DNA of 64,000 nt from Bacteroidota bacterium (GTDB lineage: Bacteria > Bacteroidota > Bacteroidia > Flavobacteriales > Weeksellaceae), in the NCBI GenBank assembly GCA_023399595.1, contig JAEWOR010000054.1, positions 124,001 to 188,000 of the forward strand, written 5' to 3'. The notes under the pieces are model-generated. The model saw only the letters and a program-made list of their open reading frames with translations, had not been told where the DNA came from and did no database searches. Positions 54,067 to 62,480 of this stretch are shown in pieces (position 1 is the first letter of the stretch; each line of letters starts with the position of its first letter). A program made the position numbers and the translations under genes.

Positions 54067-54441
54067 TTAGATGATTTTATAAGTTATAGACATCTTTAAA
54101 GCAATAGTCTCGCCAAACAAAGTGGTGTTTTTTACTTTTATCTCGTCTTCTTTTTCATCAATATTCAAATCTAAAACCAAATCTGGAGTTTCGTTTGGAT
54201 TAATAATCGCCATAAATTTTATATTGTTGGCTGATTTTAAAAATAAAGGTTTCTGAGAAATACTTTCGGTGATTTCCTTAGTCATTTGCATCATGCAAAC
54301 GCCTGGAGTAACAGGATTTCCTGGGAAATGCCCTTTGAAAATATCATGCTCAGGATTTAAAGATACTTTAACCTGGTAGATGTTGTTTTCTTGCGCCTCT
54401 ACCGAATTTATGCTATAAAATTTATTTAAAATACTTTGCAT
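54067..54441 (-). CDS. Hotdog-fold 3-hydroxyacyl-ACP dehydratase-like protein
   Basis: A 124-residue FabZ-like protein with GHFPGNPVTPGV (His38; PGV at 46-48). In FabZ the helix after PGV begins with the catalytic Glu (pattern PGVxxxE); here the position is Gln in PGVCMMQMT, and FabA's Asp is also absent. Either the activity uses another acid or this is a binding/chain-holding subunit. Aryl-polyene pathways need dehydration after each ketoreduction, and no other dehydratase is in the window. Confidence 0.85.
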   Translation of the reverse strand: MQSILNKFYSINSVEAQENNIYQVKVSLNPEHDIFKGHFPGNPVTPGVCMMQMTKEITESISQKPLFLKSANNIKFMAIINPNETPDLVLDLNIDEKEDEIKVKNTTLFGETIALKMSITYKII

Positions 54442-54482
54442 GTGTTTATATCTTTTTTTAAAACAGATTTTTCAGAAAGGTT

Positions 54483-55118
54483 TTAATTTTCTTTTGTAAT
54501 CTGTGTTAGTTTTATTTTTATTTTAAAATCCTTGTGCTGGATGTTGATGTTGTCTGCGAAGATAGGATTTTTAGCTTCAAAGTTGAAATCTATTTTTTCC
54601 TTCTTATTTTTGGTGTAAACGATTTGTGAAAGCAGTTTTGTGTCTTTATTGAAGAACAAATAATAAGAATCTGCATCTAGGTTTGAAACAAAAACTTCAG
54701 CGTTTGGATTTTCAAATTTTTCTGAAATCGGAAACTGTTTTTTCAATAAAAGTTGAAAGTCATTTTTTAGAAAATTAATCACCATTTTTTTATCTAAATC
54801 TGGAAGAACATAATTGAGTTTAAAATCGGTTTGCGAAACTTCAAAATCAATCATTTTATTTCCAAAATCGGTAGTCATCACCACGCGATGCTTATCGTTG
54901 CTGATTTTTTTTAGAATGACAATTCCGCTAATGTCGTTTCCATAAACTTCCATCTGACATTTATAAACATAATCTTCGGAAGAAGAAAAATACAAATTTT
55001 CAACCTCTTTTTTGTCAGAAATAACCTTAGTGAGATTTTCAGGTTGGTAGGTTTTGCAGGAAACCAAAAAGAACGCTAAAAAACTACAAACTAAAATCTG
55101 CGTTAGAAACTGGCGCAT
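54483..55118 (-). CDS. Lipoprotein, LolB-like (DUF3261-type)
   Basis: A 211-residue lipoprotein: lipobox FLVSC with Cys21, then a beta-rich body of about 190 residues (DISGIVILKKISNDKHRVVMTTDFGNKMIDFEV, FKLNYVLPDLDKKMV). The size, the lipoprotein anchor and the position next to LolA suggest a LolB-like acceptor, comparable with the DUF3261 lipoproteins of aryl-polyene clusters. Sequence signature is weak. It overlaps the lolA 3' end by 35 bases, implying coupled translation. Confidence 0.68.
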   Translation of the reverse strand: MRQFLTQILVCSFLAFFLVSCKTYQPENLTKVISDKKEVENLYFSSSEDYVYKCQMEVYGNDISGIVILKKISNDKHRVVMTTDFGNKMIDFEVSQTDFKLNYVLPDLDKKMVINFLKNDFQLLLKKQFPISEKFENPNAEVFVSNLDADSYYLFFNKDTKLLSQIVYTKNKKEKIDFNFEAKNPIFADNINIQHKDFKIKIKLTQITKEN

Positions 55119-55704
55119 TTACTTTGGTATTTTTGAAATTGATGGTGGTGGTATCTCCTGATGCTTCCAACATATTTACTTGGGAAACCGTAGATTGATT
55201 TTTAGGGAAAACCAGTTCCACTTGCTTAATATATTTTAATAATTGTTGAGATTTAGGGATAAATCTGGCAATATTTGTAGTTCCCGTTTTGAAATACCTC
55301 ACAATAAATTCTGGATCGTCGAACATTTTTCCACTTGCACTTCCCACAATCAGCTTGTTGATTTTTTCAAAAGTTTTACTTTTTGCATCCACGGTAGATT
55401 TTTTACCTTGATCGTTGATGAAAATTTTATTTTCTTTGAAAATAATGCTGTATTGATAAGGTTTTGTGTATTTCCAGCTCAAAAGATTTGGAGATTTCAA
55501 CGTCATTTTTCCATAAGTGGTAATATCGTTATCCAAAAAATCCATTTTCTTGACTTGTGAAAAATCGCTTTGCAAAGTTTTAATGGCTTTAGATTCTTCA
55601 GAAGTTTTGCTTACAAAAGTTTTTTTCTCGGCTTCCGACATGGGAGTTTGAGAAAAAACGAAGATTGAGATAAGTATAAAGAATATGCTTGTGATATATT
55701 TCAT
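55084..55704 (-). CDS. lolA: LolA-like periplasmic lipoprotein/lipid carrier
   Basis: A 206-residue periplasmic protein with a signal peptide (about 1-18, FVFSQ). It has LolA-type features: TLQSDFSQVKKM, GKMTLKSPNLLSWKYTKPYQYSIIFKENKIFINDQ. It is one of the LolA paralogues found in polyene loci, thought to ferry the amphipathic product or its lipid carrier across the periplasm. The frame opens at 55734 inside the deacetylase gene; ATG at 55704 (or 55707) is taken because it falls after that gene's stop and leads into the signal peptide. Confidence 0.85.
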   Translation of the reverse strand: MKYITSIFFILISIFVFSQTPMSEAEKKTFVSKTSEESKAIKTLQSDFSQVKKMDFLDNDITTYGKMTLKSPNLLSWKYTKPYQYSIIFKENKIFINDQGKKSTVDAKSKTFEKINKLIVGSASGKMFDDPEFIVRYFKTGTTNIARFIPKSQQLLKYIKQVELVFPKNQSTVSQVNMLEASGDTTTINFKNTKVNAPVSNADFSL

Positions 55705-55711
55705 CATAATT

Positions 55712-56455
55712 TTATTTTTTTGCGATTTCATCAATCTTAAAAGTTGAATATTCTCTTTGTTGTAAAATTAGCAATAAGTCCGCCAAAACTTGAAAAGATT
55801 TTTCCGAAGTATCGTGCATTAAAATAATGCTTCCAGGTTTTAATTGACTTGTAATTCTTTTCAAAATTGTCTTTGGGTCTTCAATTTTGGTATCAAAAGA
55901 GCGAATATTCCAACCAATACTTTTTTTCTGGGTTTTGGAAATGGCTCTTGCAATATTTGGATTGGTAACGCCAAAAGGCGGTCTGTAAAAAGAAGTGGAA
56001 ATATCCCCGCATTTTTCAATGGTTTCATCACATTTTGTAATTTCTTCAATCATTTGTGATGTGGAAAGAAATCCAGTTGTGTTGGAGTGCGAATAGGTGT
56101 GATTTCCTATGCAGTGCCCTTCTTGAATTATCTTTTTGAAGATATCGGGATGTTTTTCTATTTGTTTTCCGATGCAGAAGAAAGTAGCTTTAATATTATT
56201 TTCTTTGAGAAGATCTAAAAATTTTGGAGTAAATTCTGTTGGACCATCATCAAAACTTAAAGCAACTTCCTTTTTTTTAGTCTTTTTTTTTGTAATGCTA
56301 TTAAGGAAATATCCAAGCTGAATATCCGAAACTCCCCAAAATACTACCAGAAGAAATGCGAGAAATGTTGCAACATACACCATCGCAGATCCTTGAAACA
56401 AATAGATAATGATGTTGCAAATAAGATAGAATGCGATGAAGAAATAATGTTTCAT
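55712..56455 (-). CDS. Polysaccharide deacetylase family protein (NodB domain)
   Basis: A 247-residue protein with two N-terminal membrane segments (about 3-45) and a NodB catalytic domain: ALSFDDGPTEFT (metal Asp and base), GNHTYSHS (metal His pair), FYRPPFGVTNP and IILMHDTSE. The enzyme family removes N- or O-acetyl groups from sugars. With the glycosyltransferase of the same operon, it may trim a sugar headgroup on the pigment or its lipid carrier. The substrate is unknown. Confidence 0.9.
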   Translation of the reverse strand: MKHYFFIAFYLICNIIIYLFQGSAMVYVATFLAFLLVVFWGVSDIQLGYFLNSITKKKTKKKEVALSFDDGPTEFTPKFLDLLKENNIKATFFCIGKQIEKHPDIFKKIIQEGHCIGNHTYSHSNTTGFLSTSQMIEEITKCDETIEKCGDISTSFYRPPFGVTNPNIARAISKTQKKSIGWNIRSFDTKIEDPKTILKRITSQLKPGSIILMHDTSEKSFQVLADLLLILQQREYSTFKIDEIAKK

Positions 56456-56465
56456 CTCCTTTGTT

Positions 56466-57527
56466 TTATGGTCTTTCCAGAAGTATTACGCTATGATCTT
56501 CTCCTAAAAGATGATTGTAAATCAAAATGTTATTGATTTCTTTTCTCTCAATACCATTCATCTTTAAAATAGAAGGTATTTCTTGATTTTTAAGAATATT
56601 GCAAGCTAAAAATGTTGAAAATCCGCTTGAAGTATTGAATTCTCCACTTAAATGTTTGTAATACATTAATGAGGAATCGTTAAAAATCTTCGATGCTTCC
56701 CGATAATATTCATCCGAATCTTGATCTCCACTGTTTCCTAAAATGACAGCATCAATATCTTGAGGTTTCAGATTGTTTTTTTCAAGGAAAGATTCAATGA
56801 AAGAAAGGGTTTCTGCTTTCTCAATTCTATTGGTGATTTTGATGTCAGCAATTTTTGCATAAGAATGTTCGGTTTTATCTTCTCCCACCACAAAAAAAGC
56901 AGCACCTTCCCCCCAAATAACTCCTTTAGAATTGCTTTGTAAGAAATTGTCAGGAAGAATTTCTTCATTTTTAATAATTCCTGCAAGTTCATAAAGTTCC
57001 AAAGTACGTTTGGTTTGTTCATCAACGGCTCCTACAAGAATATTTTGCGCTTCGCCATCTTCAATTTGAAGTTTTGCATCCAAAAATGAAAATTCTAATG
57101 ACGATGAAGTATTAACATACGTAAAATTATAAGCGTGGCATTGCAAAGCCAAAGCAATTTGACCCGCAACGGTATTGTGCGTAGATTGAATGAAAAATGT
57201 TGGAGTTAAAAACTCTTCGTTATTTTCAAGAAGATTTTTAAGAAATTTCTCAGAATCTTGAGAACATCCCATTCCGGTTCCTACAATAATTGCGTCTGGA
57301 TTGGTAATTCCCGCCTCTTGAATGGCTAATTGAGATGCTACGGAGCTCATTTTTACCGCTTTAGACATTCTCCTGATTTGTGCAGGTGGAATAAATTCTT
57401 TATAAACAGGTTCTACAGCATTTATTACTTTTTGGTCACTTTTTTCTGTTAAAGTGTTCAAAAAATCTTTATCTAAACTGTTTTGTGGAGAAATACAAGC
57501 TGCTCCGTTGATGTAAACCGACTTCAT
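56466..57527 (-). CDS. Ketosynthase-like chain-length factor (catalytically inactive)
   Basis: A 353-residue thiolase-fold protein aligned with ketosynthases. All three catalytic positions are changed: the Cys loop reads VNTSSSLEFSF (Ser/Thr for Cys), the first His loop reads LGNSGDQDSDE, and the second reads KHLSGEFNTSSG (Glu for His). It should therefore act as the non-catalytic partner (KS-beta/chain-length factor) of an active ketosynthase. The active ketosynthase gene directly upstream overlaps its start by 4 bases, as in KS-CLF pairs and as with ApeC in aryl-polyene clusters. Confidence 0.85.
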   Translation of the reverse strand: MKSVYINGAACISPQNSLDKDFLNTLTEKSDQKVINAVEPVYKEFIPPAQIRRMSKAVKMSSVASQLAIQEAGITNPDAIIVGTGMGCSQDSEKFLKNLLENNEEFLTPTFFIQSTHNTVAGQIALALQCHAYNFTYVNTSSSLEFSFLDAKLQIEDGEAQNILVGAVDEQTKRTLELYELAGIIKNEEILPDNFLQSNSKGVIWGEGAAFFVVGEDKTEHSYAKIADIKITNRIEKAETLSFIESFLEKNNLKPQDIDAVILGNSGDQDSDEYYREASKIFNDSSLMYYKHLSGEFNTSSGFSTFLACNILKNQEIPSILKMNGIERKEINNILIYNHLLGEDHSVILLERP

Positions 57528-58723
57528 GATTTAGAAAAAATTAGCGTAGAACAATTTCCGCCAAACCCAAAAGAGTTTGAAAGAACATTTTGAATAGGTT
57601 TTTCTTTAACTTCCGTTACTGGAATTAGGTTGAACTCCTCCATTTTATCCTTGAAATTAAGATTGGGATAAATAATATTTCTTTGTAAAGATAAAATAGA
57701 ATATACCGCTTCAATTCCTGCTGCTGCAGCTAAAGTATGACCTGTAAAAGCTTTTGTGGAACTAAAATCAGGAACATTTTCTTCACCGAAAATTCTCAAC
57801 ATCGCCGTTCCTTCTGCAAAATCGTTATTGGGAGTTGCCGTTCCGTGAACATTAATGTAATCGACATCTTCTTTAGCAATTCCTGAAACTTCTAAAGCTT
57901 TTTTCATGGCTAAATAAGCTCCTTGTCCGTTTTCGGAAGATGCAGTTTGGTGATGGGCATCATTGGCGTTTCCGTAACCTGTAAGATAAGCCAATACTTT
58001 TTTATTTTCTTTTTTTACGAGTTCTTCAGATTCTAAAACCAAAAAAGCCGCTGCTTCACCAAGATTTAAGCCTTTTCTGTTATTATCAAAAGGTGTGTTA
58101 TAAGTATCGGTAATTATCATTAAAGAATTGAAACCGTTTAAGGTGAATTTAGAAAGAGAGTCTGTTCCACCCACAATTACTCTATCCAAAACTCCGCTTT
58201 TAATGAGCTTTGCGCCCATCATAATAGCGTTTGCAGCAGATGAACAAGCGGTGCTAATGGTAGAAACCATTCCTTTTAAGCCAATAAAATCTGCTAATTG
58301 CAAGGAAGAAACCCCTGCATCGTGCGAGTGAATGTATTTTTGTTGTTCTGGATGTTCCTCATAATTGAAAAAATATTTTTCAGTAACATCCATTCCTGCA
58401 ACGCTTGTTGAGGAAATTAAGCCAGTTGGATATTCGTTGATATTTGTAATTCCAGAACTTTCTATAGCTTCTCTTAAAGCAATCATGCCTAAAAGGGTAG
58501 TTCTTGTGCAATTATTTTCTGGACTAAGTCCCAATTCCTGAATCAATTCTTCATTAGTGATTTTTATTTCTCCTAATTTCAGTTGACCAGCAAAACGGGT
58601 TTGTAGAATTTCAATATCTGAAATGCCGTGCTTTTTGGATATTAAAGAACTGAAATTTTCTTCCACATTGTTACCTATGGAAGAAATAATACCCATTCCT
58701 GTAACGGCAATTTTTTGACCCAT
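57524..58723 (-). CDS. Beta-ketoacyl-ACP synthase (active KS, heterodimer partner)
   Basis: A 399-residue condensing enzyme with Cys in STACSSAANAI, His in NVHGTATPNND and His in FTGHTLAAAAG. It begins KIAVTGMGIISSIG. It is translationally coupled (4-base overlap) to the inactive ketosynthase-like gene, so the pair probably forms the KS-CLF elongation heterodimer that fixes polyene length. Confidence 0.94.
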   Translation of the reverse strand: MGQKIAVTGMGIISSIGNNVEENFSSLISKKHGISDIEILQTRFAGQLKLGEIKITNEELIQELGLSPENNCTRTTLLGMIALREAIESSGITNINEYPTGLISSTSVAGMDVTEKYFFNYEEHPEQQKYIHSHDAGVSSLQLADFIGLKGMVSTISTACSSAANAIMMGAKLIKSGVLDRVIVGGTDSLSKFTLNGFNSLMIITDTYNTPFDNNRKGLNLGEAAAFLVLESEELVKKENKKVLAYLTGYGNANDAHHQTASSENGQGAYLAMKKALEVSGIAKEDVDYINVHGTATPNNDFAEGTAMLRIFGEENVPDFSSTKAFTGHTLAAAAGIEAVYSILSLQRNIIYPNLNFKDKMEEFNLIPVTEVKEKPIQNVLSNSFGFGGNCSTLIFSKS

Positions 58724-58732
58724 CTTTTGTTT

Positions 58733-58803
58733 TTAATGTACCAATATAACAATTTACCAATTTTTTAAATTGTTACACTGGTAAACTGTTACATTGTTAA
58801 ATT
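58733..58803. repeat. TTGTTACATTG-type intergenic palindrome
   Basis: ACCAATATAACAATTTACCAAT on the left is approximately the inverse of AAATTGTTACACTGGTAAACTG on the right, giving an imperfect hairpin made of the same words as the spacer at 45.73-45.81 kb. Confidence 0.5.
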
Positions 58804-58806
58804 CAT

Positions 58807-59061
58807 TTATTTTGTTCTGTTTTCTTCGATAAACTTAGCCATAGTGTCTATAGATTCGAAGATTTCTTTTCCTTTTTTAGGATCAGAAAGTTTAATACCA
58901 TATTCTTTATCTAATAAAACAATAAGTTCTAAAGCGTCGATTGAATCAAGGCCTAAACCACCACCAAAAAGAGGATCAGTGTTTTTAATTTCGTCAGCTG
59001 AAACGTCTTCAAGGTTTAGAACTTCAATAATTTTGTGTTTTAATTCTTCTTTTAACTCCAT
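58807..59061 (-). CDS. Acyl carrier protein (second of two)
   Basis: An 84-residue carrier with GGGLGLDSIDALELIV (phosphopantetheine Ser near 41) and a typical acidic body. The frame opens at 59091 in the repeat spacer; ATG at 59061 (MELKEELKHK) is the right start. It lies between the half-length ketosynthase-like gene and the KS-CLF pair, so it is the likely carrier for polyene elongation. Confidence 0.94.
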   Translation of the reverse strand: MELKEELKHKIIEVLNLEDVSADEIKNTDPLFGGGLGLDSIDALELIVLLDKEYGIKLSDPKKGKEIFESIDTMAKFIEENRTK

Positions 59062-59064
59062 TTT

Positions 59065-59133
59065 ATTTGTTGTATAGTGTTGTATGTACAATGTTTTTTA
59101 TTGTTACATTGCTATATTGTTTAAATTATTACG
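59065..59133. repeat. TTGTTACATTG-type intergenic spacer
   Basis: Contains ATTGTTACATTGCTATATTG and the TTGTATAGTGTTGTATGTACAATG stretch, the same word family as at 45.7 and 58.7 kb. No frame. Confidence 0.45.
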
Positions 59134-59670
59134 TTATTCAAGCAAATATACAAAAGCTTTGTAATTTTCCTCAAAAATTTCTACCCATCCACATAATACA
59201 GACTCAGCTTTTCCAGAGTTTATTAATTGTTGAGCATAGTTCTTTAAAAATACTTCATCCAATTTCTCCAAAACAAAAAAAGCATTTTCGGTGTGTAATT
59301 GATGTCTAATGCTAATTTCACCCGTACAAATATTGGGTAAAGTATACACAAAAACCGCAGGACTTGGGAAATATTCTTCCGCAGAATTAATGCTTTTTTG
59401 ATACGTAAAATCGGTGTCTAAACTTGATGAACGATTCGCGAAAACCAAAGCGGTATTGGTGTTGTCTCTGTTTTTTAACAATAATTCAGCTCCAAGAAAT
59501 GCCAATTTACTTAAGCCATCCATTTTATAAAATTTAGGATAGTCGATTTCTAAATGTTTGTAAGCTTGTTTAGAAAAATCATTGAAATTTTGAGCATCAG
59601 CCTGGAAAATTGATTTTCCATTCAAGATGATTTCCTTGTTTTCGATGGTACAAGAAGAAATTTTTTCCAT
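59134..59670 (-). CDS. Half-length ketosynthase-like protein
   Basis: A 178-residue protein that resembles only the N-terminal half of a ketosynthase: [35 protein letters not shown] and NAFFVLEK fit the segment running up to, but not containing, an active-site Cys. No second half follows, as the next base begins another gene, and homologues of this size recur in aryl-polyene clusters, so it is not a truncation artefact. It cannot condense chains alone; a structural or regulatory subunit is likely. Confidence 0.75.
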   Translation of the reverse strand: MEKISSCTIENKEIILNGKSIFQADAQNFNDFSKQAYKHLEIDYPKFYKMDGLSKLAFLGAELLLKNRDNTNTALVFANRSSSLDTDFTYQKSINSAEEYFPSPAVFVYTLPNICTGEISIRHQLHTENAFFVLEKLDEVFLKNYAQQLINSGKAESVLCGWVEIFEENYKAFVYLLE

Positions 59671-59672
59671 CT

Positions 59673-60803
59673 TTAAAAATTTAAATTTTCTAAAACCAAA
59701 GCGGCGTTACAACCTCCAAATCCTGAAGCTGTTTTCAAGATATATTGTATTTTTTGAGGCTTATTTTCGGTGATGATATTCAACTCTTGACTTACGCCAG
59801 ATTCTCGATAGTTTTTAGAAGGAATAAGCAAAGAATGTTTTGCAGATTCCATGGCAATAATGCTTTCCAACAAACCTGCAGCTCCCAAAGTATGTCCGTA
59901 AAAACCTTTCAAACTGTGCAAAGGAATATTTTGCATTTCCGCTCTGTTAAAAGCAATAGCTTCCATTTCGTCGTTGTAAACGGTGGCCGTTCCGTGTGCA
60001 GAAATAAATTGAATGTCATTTGCTGAAAGTTGAGATTCTTTCATAGCATTCATCACACTTCTGAACAAACCTTCTCCCGTTCGAGATGGTCCAGAAATAT
60101 GATTCGCATCATTAATAGCCGAATCTCCCAGAACTTTGAAATCTTTTCTAGAATTTTCGAAAGTGATGTAAACCGCTGCTGCTGCTTCTCCTAAATTAAT
60201 TCCTTTTCTGTTTTTATCGTAAGGTTGACAAGGCTCCTTGCTTATGGCTTGAAAGGAGTTGAAACCTGAAACCACAAATTCCGAAATTTCATCGCCCGCT
60301 AAAACAAAAGCATCTTGATATTGACCAGAAAGAATCATATTTTTTGCCACAGCAATCGCCATAACGCCAGAAACGCAGGCGTTGGAAACCACAATCGGTT
60401 GAGCAGTAAACCCAAAATAAGTTGCAATTTTTTTTGCTAAATGTGATAAATAAACAGATTCTGGAAGTCGATTTTGATTTTTTAAAACGGAAATATTTCC
60501 TTTAGTTGTCGATAATATTAAAGCTGTTTGTGATGTTACGTCATGCTTTTTGATGAGGGGTTGTAAAGAAAGTAAAAGCATTTTTTCTAACCTTGTGAAA
60601 TCTCCATTTTGAAACTTTTCCTTGAAACGAGTTTGAAGAAGTTCGTCATTAATTTTAGAAATATAAATCTCATCAAGATTTTCTAAAACCTTCGTTTTTT
60701 GAATTCCAGATTTGCCTTTTACAAGGTTTTCCCAGTTTTCATCGGCTGAAAATCCCAAAGGTGTTACGCAATTATAATCGGTAATAAAGATTTCTTTTTT
60801 CAT
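59673..60803 (-). CDS. Beta-ketoacyl-ACP synthase (third active KS)
   Basis: A 376-residue condensing enzyme with Cys in [11 protein letters not shown], His in [11 protein letters not shown] and His in [10 protein letters not shown]. The frame opens at 60857 inside the thioesterase gene; ATG at 60803 ([17 protein letters not shown]) gives the standard N-terminus and a 4-base overlap with the thioesterase stop. It is divergent in sequence from the other two ketosynthases and may handle the aryl starter or a late step. Confidence 0.92.
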   Translation of the reverse strand: MKKEIFITDYNCVTPLGFSADENWENLVKGKSGIQKTKVLENLDEIYISKINDELLQTRFKEKFQNGDFTRLEKMLLLSLQPLIKKHDVTSQTALILSTTKGNISVLKNQNRLPESVYLSHLAKKIATYFGFTAQPIVVSNACVSGVMAIAVAKNMILSGQYQDAFVLAGDEISEFVVSGFNSFQAISKEPCQPYDKNRKGINLGEAAAAVYITFENSRKDFKVLGDSAINDANHISGPSRTGEGLFRSVMNAMKESQLSANDIQFISAHGTATVYNDEMEAIAFNRAEMQNIPLHSLKGFYGHTLGAAGLLESIIAMESAKHSLLIPSKNYRESGVSQELNIITENKPQKIQYILKTASGFGGCNAALVLENLNF

Positions 60804-61240
60804 GCTAAACCCATTTTTTCTCTCCAGTTTTGGAAAAATTCTGGCGCATACAAACATAAATTGCCTTCAGCATCCAAAAAAACTTGAGTAGTTTCTCCCT
60901 TGCAAACCAATTTTTTATCATCATTAAAAATTTGATACTGATAAATGAGTTTTGCCGCTGTGGAGTTGATATAAGTGGTTTCTATTGTAAAAGTTTCACC
61001 ATATCTTAATGGTAAATAATGTTCTGTAGAAGTTTTCACAATGGGCGTAGTAAATCCAGAGTTTTGGATGTCTAAATATGTGAGCCCGTGTTGTCTTCCA
61101 AAAGCTTCTCTTCCATCCTCGAAATAGACAATATAATGTCCATGCCAAACAATTCCTAAGGGATCGGTCTCGTTAAAGCGAACTCTGGCTTCTTCAATGC
61201 AAACCAAAGATTGGTTAAACGGAGATTCTTTTTCTTTCAT
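60800..61240 (-). CDS. Acyl-CoA/ACP thioesterase (4-hydroxybenzoyl-CoA thioesterase type)
   Basis: A 146-residue hotdog-fold enzyme. The segment FNETDPLGIVWHGHYIVYFE contains the catalytic Asp of the 4HBT family (Asp-x-x-Gly-x-Val-x4-Tyr pattern) near residue 25. It probably releases or edits polyene or starter thioesters. The start overlaps the ABC permease 3' end by 26 bases and the stop overlaps the ketosynthase start by 4, so all three are translationally linked. Confidence 0.88.
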   Translation of the reverse strand: MKEKESPFNQSLVCIEEARVRFNETDPLGIVWHGHYIVYFEDGREAFGRQHGLTYLDIQNSGFTTPIVKTSTEHYLPLRYGETFTIETTYINSTAAKLIYQYQIFNDDKKLVCKGETTQVFLDAEGNLCLYAPEFFQNWREKMGLA

Positions 61241-62480
61241 ACAAAATAGAAATGGTGATGGTTACAATGTAAAACAAAAGTAAGAGAATTAATTCTTTTG
61301 AAACAGAAAATACATTTCCGTGTCTGAGAATAATGTTGTAGTAAGCGTTTAAGCCCCAATTCATAGGTGAGAATTTTGCTACATATTGCATAAATTCGGG
61401 CATCAGAAATACGGGAACCCAAATTCCACCAATAGCAGCTAAAACCACTACAGAAGTCGCTCCAAAAGGAGCAGATTGTTCTTGAGTGTTGGCTAAAGTT
61501 CCGATTAAAATTCCGAAACCTATGGCTGCTAAACCCGAAAACAGGGTGATAATAATTAGAGAAAACATTTTCCCCGAAACTTCAAATTGTGATAAACCGA
61601 TTAATGGGAATAAATACATACCAATGGCTACCATTAATAAAAATTGAATGACACAAATAATAAGGTAGGTGAATGTTTTTCCTAAAACAGCGATGTAATA
61701 AGGGGTTGGACTAATTCTTAGCCTCAAACTCGTCCCTTGAGATTTTTCTTTCACCAAATTAATGGATAATGGTACTACTATAAAAAATATGGCAAAAAGC
61801 GCCCACGCAGGAACGTTATGTTGTACAGATGTCGGTAAAATCTCTTTTTTTCCAAGGTTGGGAGTGATTTCTTTATAAGTAATTAAGTCTTTATTTTGAT
61901 CTAAATTTTCCGAAGTTCCCAATTGGGTTTGAAAAGATTTATAGATTTTTTCGTTTTCAATTTTGAAAATCATTTTACTTATGGAAGTCATTACGGAATT
62001 CTTGAAACCTTTATTGGTAGCGGGATCAAAGTATAAATGGATTACTTTTTTCTGAGGAATTAATTTTTTAGTTGAAGAAGAATCACCTTCTAAACCAAAA
62101 GAACTGACAATGGTTTCAACTTTATCATCAATTATTGCATTCAGGTTTTTTGTTAAATCCTTAGGAATAACAATTGCCATTTGATATTTCCCTGAAAAAA
62201 CGGCTTCTTTGGCGGTTTCTTCGTTGTAATTGGTGAGTAAATCAAAGGCTTTACTGGCTTTAAGTTCGTTTTCAATATTTCTTGAAACCTCGTCTTTATC
62301 GTTATCTACATAAATGACAGGGATTTTTGTTCCCTCTAAATTTTTAAAGGAAGAGTCCTGAATTAAAGTAATGGTAACAATGAGCAAAAGAGGCATTACA
62401 AAAATAATGACGATGCCACCCAGGTCTCTTTTTAGTAACAATACTTCTTTGATGAAGTTTCTCCACAATTTATAAAGCAT
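61215..62480 (-). CDS. ABC-2 type transporter permease
   Basis: A 421-residue inner-membrane permease: one N-terminal membrane segment (about 20-40), a large extracytoplasmic domain (about 45-225), then five membrane segments to the C-terminus, the layout of ABC-2/YhhJ-type exporters. It works with the ATPase gene upstream (11-base overlap). Its position at the head of the pigment operon points to export of the polyene, its lipid conjugate or a precursor. Confidence 0.9.
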   Translation of the reverse strand: MLYKLWRNFIKEVLLLKRDLGGIVIIFVMPLLLIVTITLIQDSSFKNLEGTKIPVIYVDNDKDEVSRNIENELKASKAFDLLTNYNEETAKEAVFSGKYQMAIVIPKDLTKNLNAIIDDKVETIVSSFGLEGDSSSTKKLIPQKKVIHLYFDPATNKGFKNSVMTSISKMIFKIENEKIYKSFQTQLGTSENLDQNKDLITYKEITPNLGKKEILPTSVQHNVPAWALFAIFFIVVPLSINLVKEKSQGTSLRLRISPTPYYIAVLGKTFTYLIICVIQFLLMVAIGMYLFPLIGLSQFEVSGKMFSLIIITLFSGLAAIGFGILIGTLANTQEQSAPFGATSVVVLAAIGGIWVPVFLMPEFMQYVAKFSPMNWGLNAYYNIILRHGNVFSVSKELILLLLFYIVTITISILYERKRISV

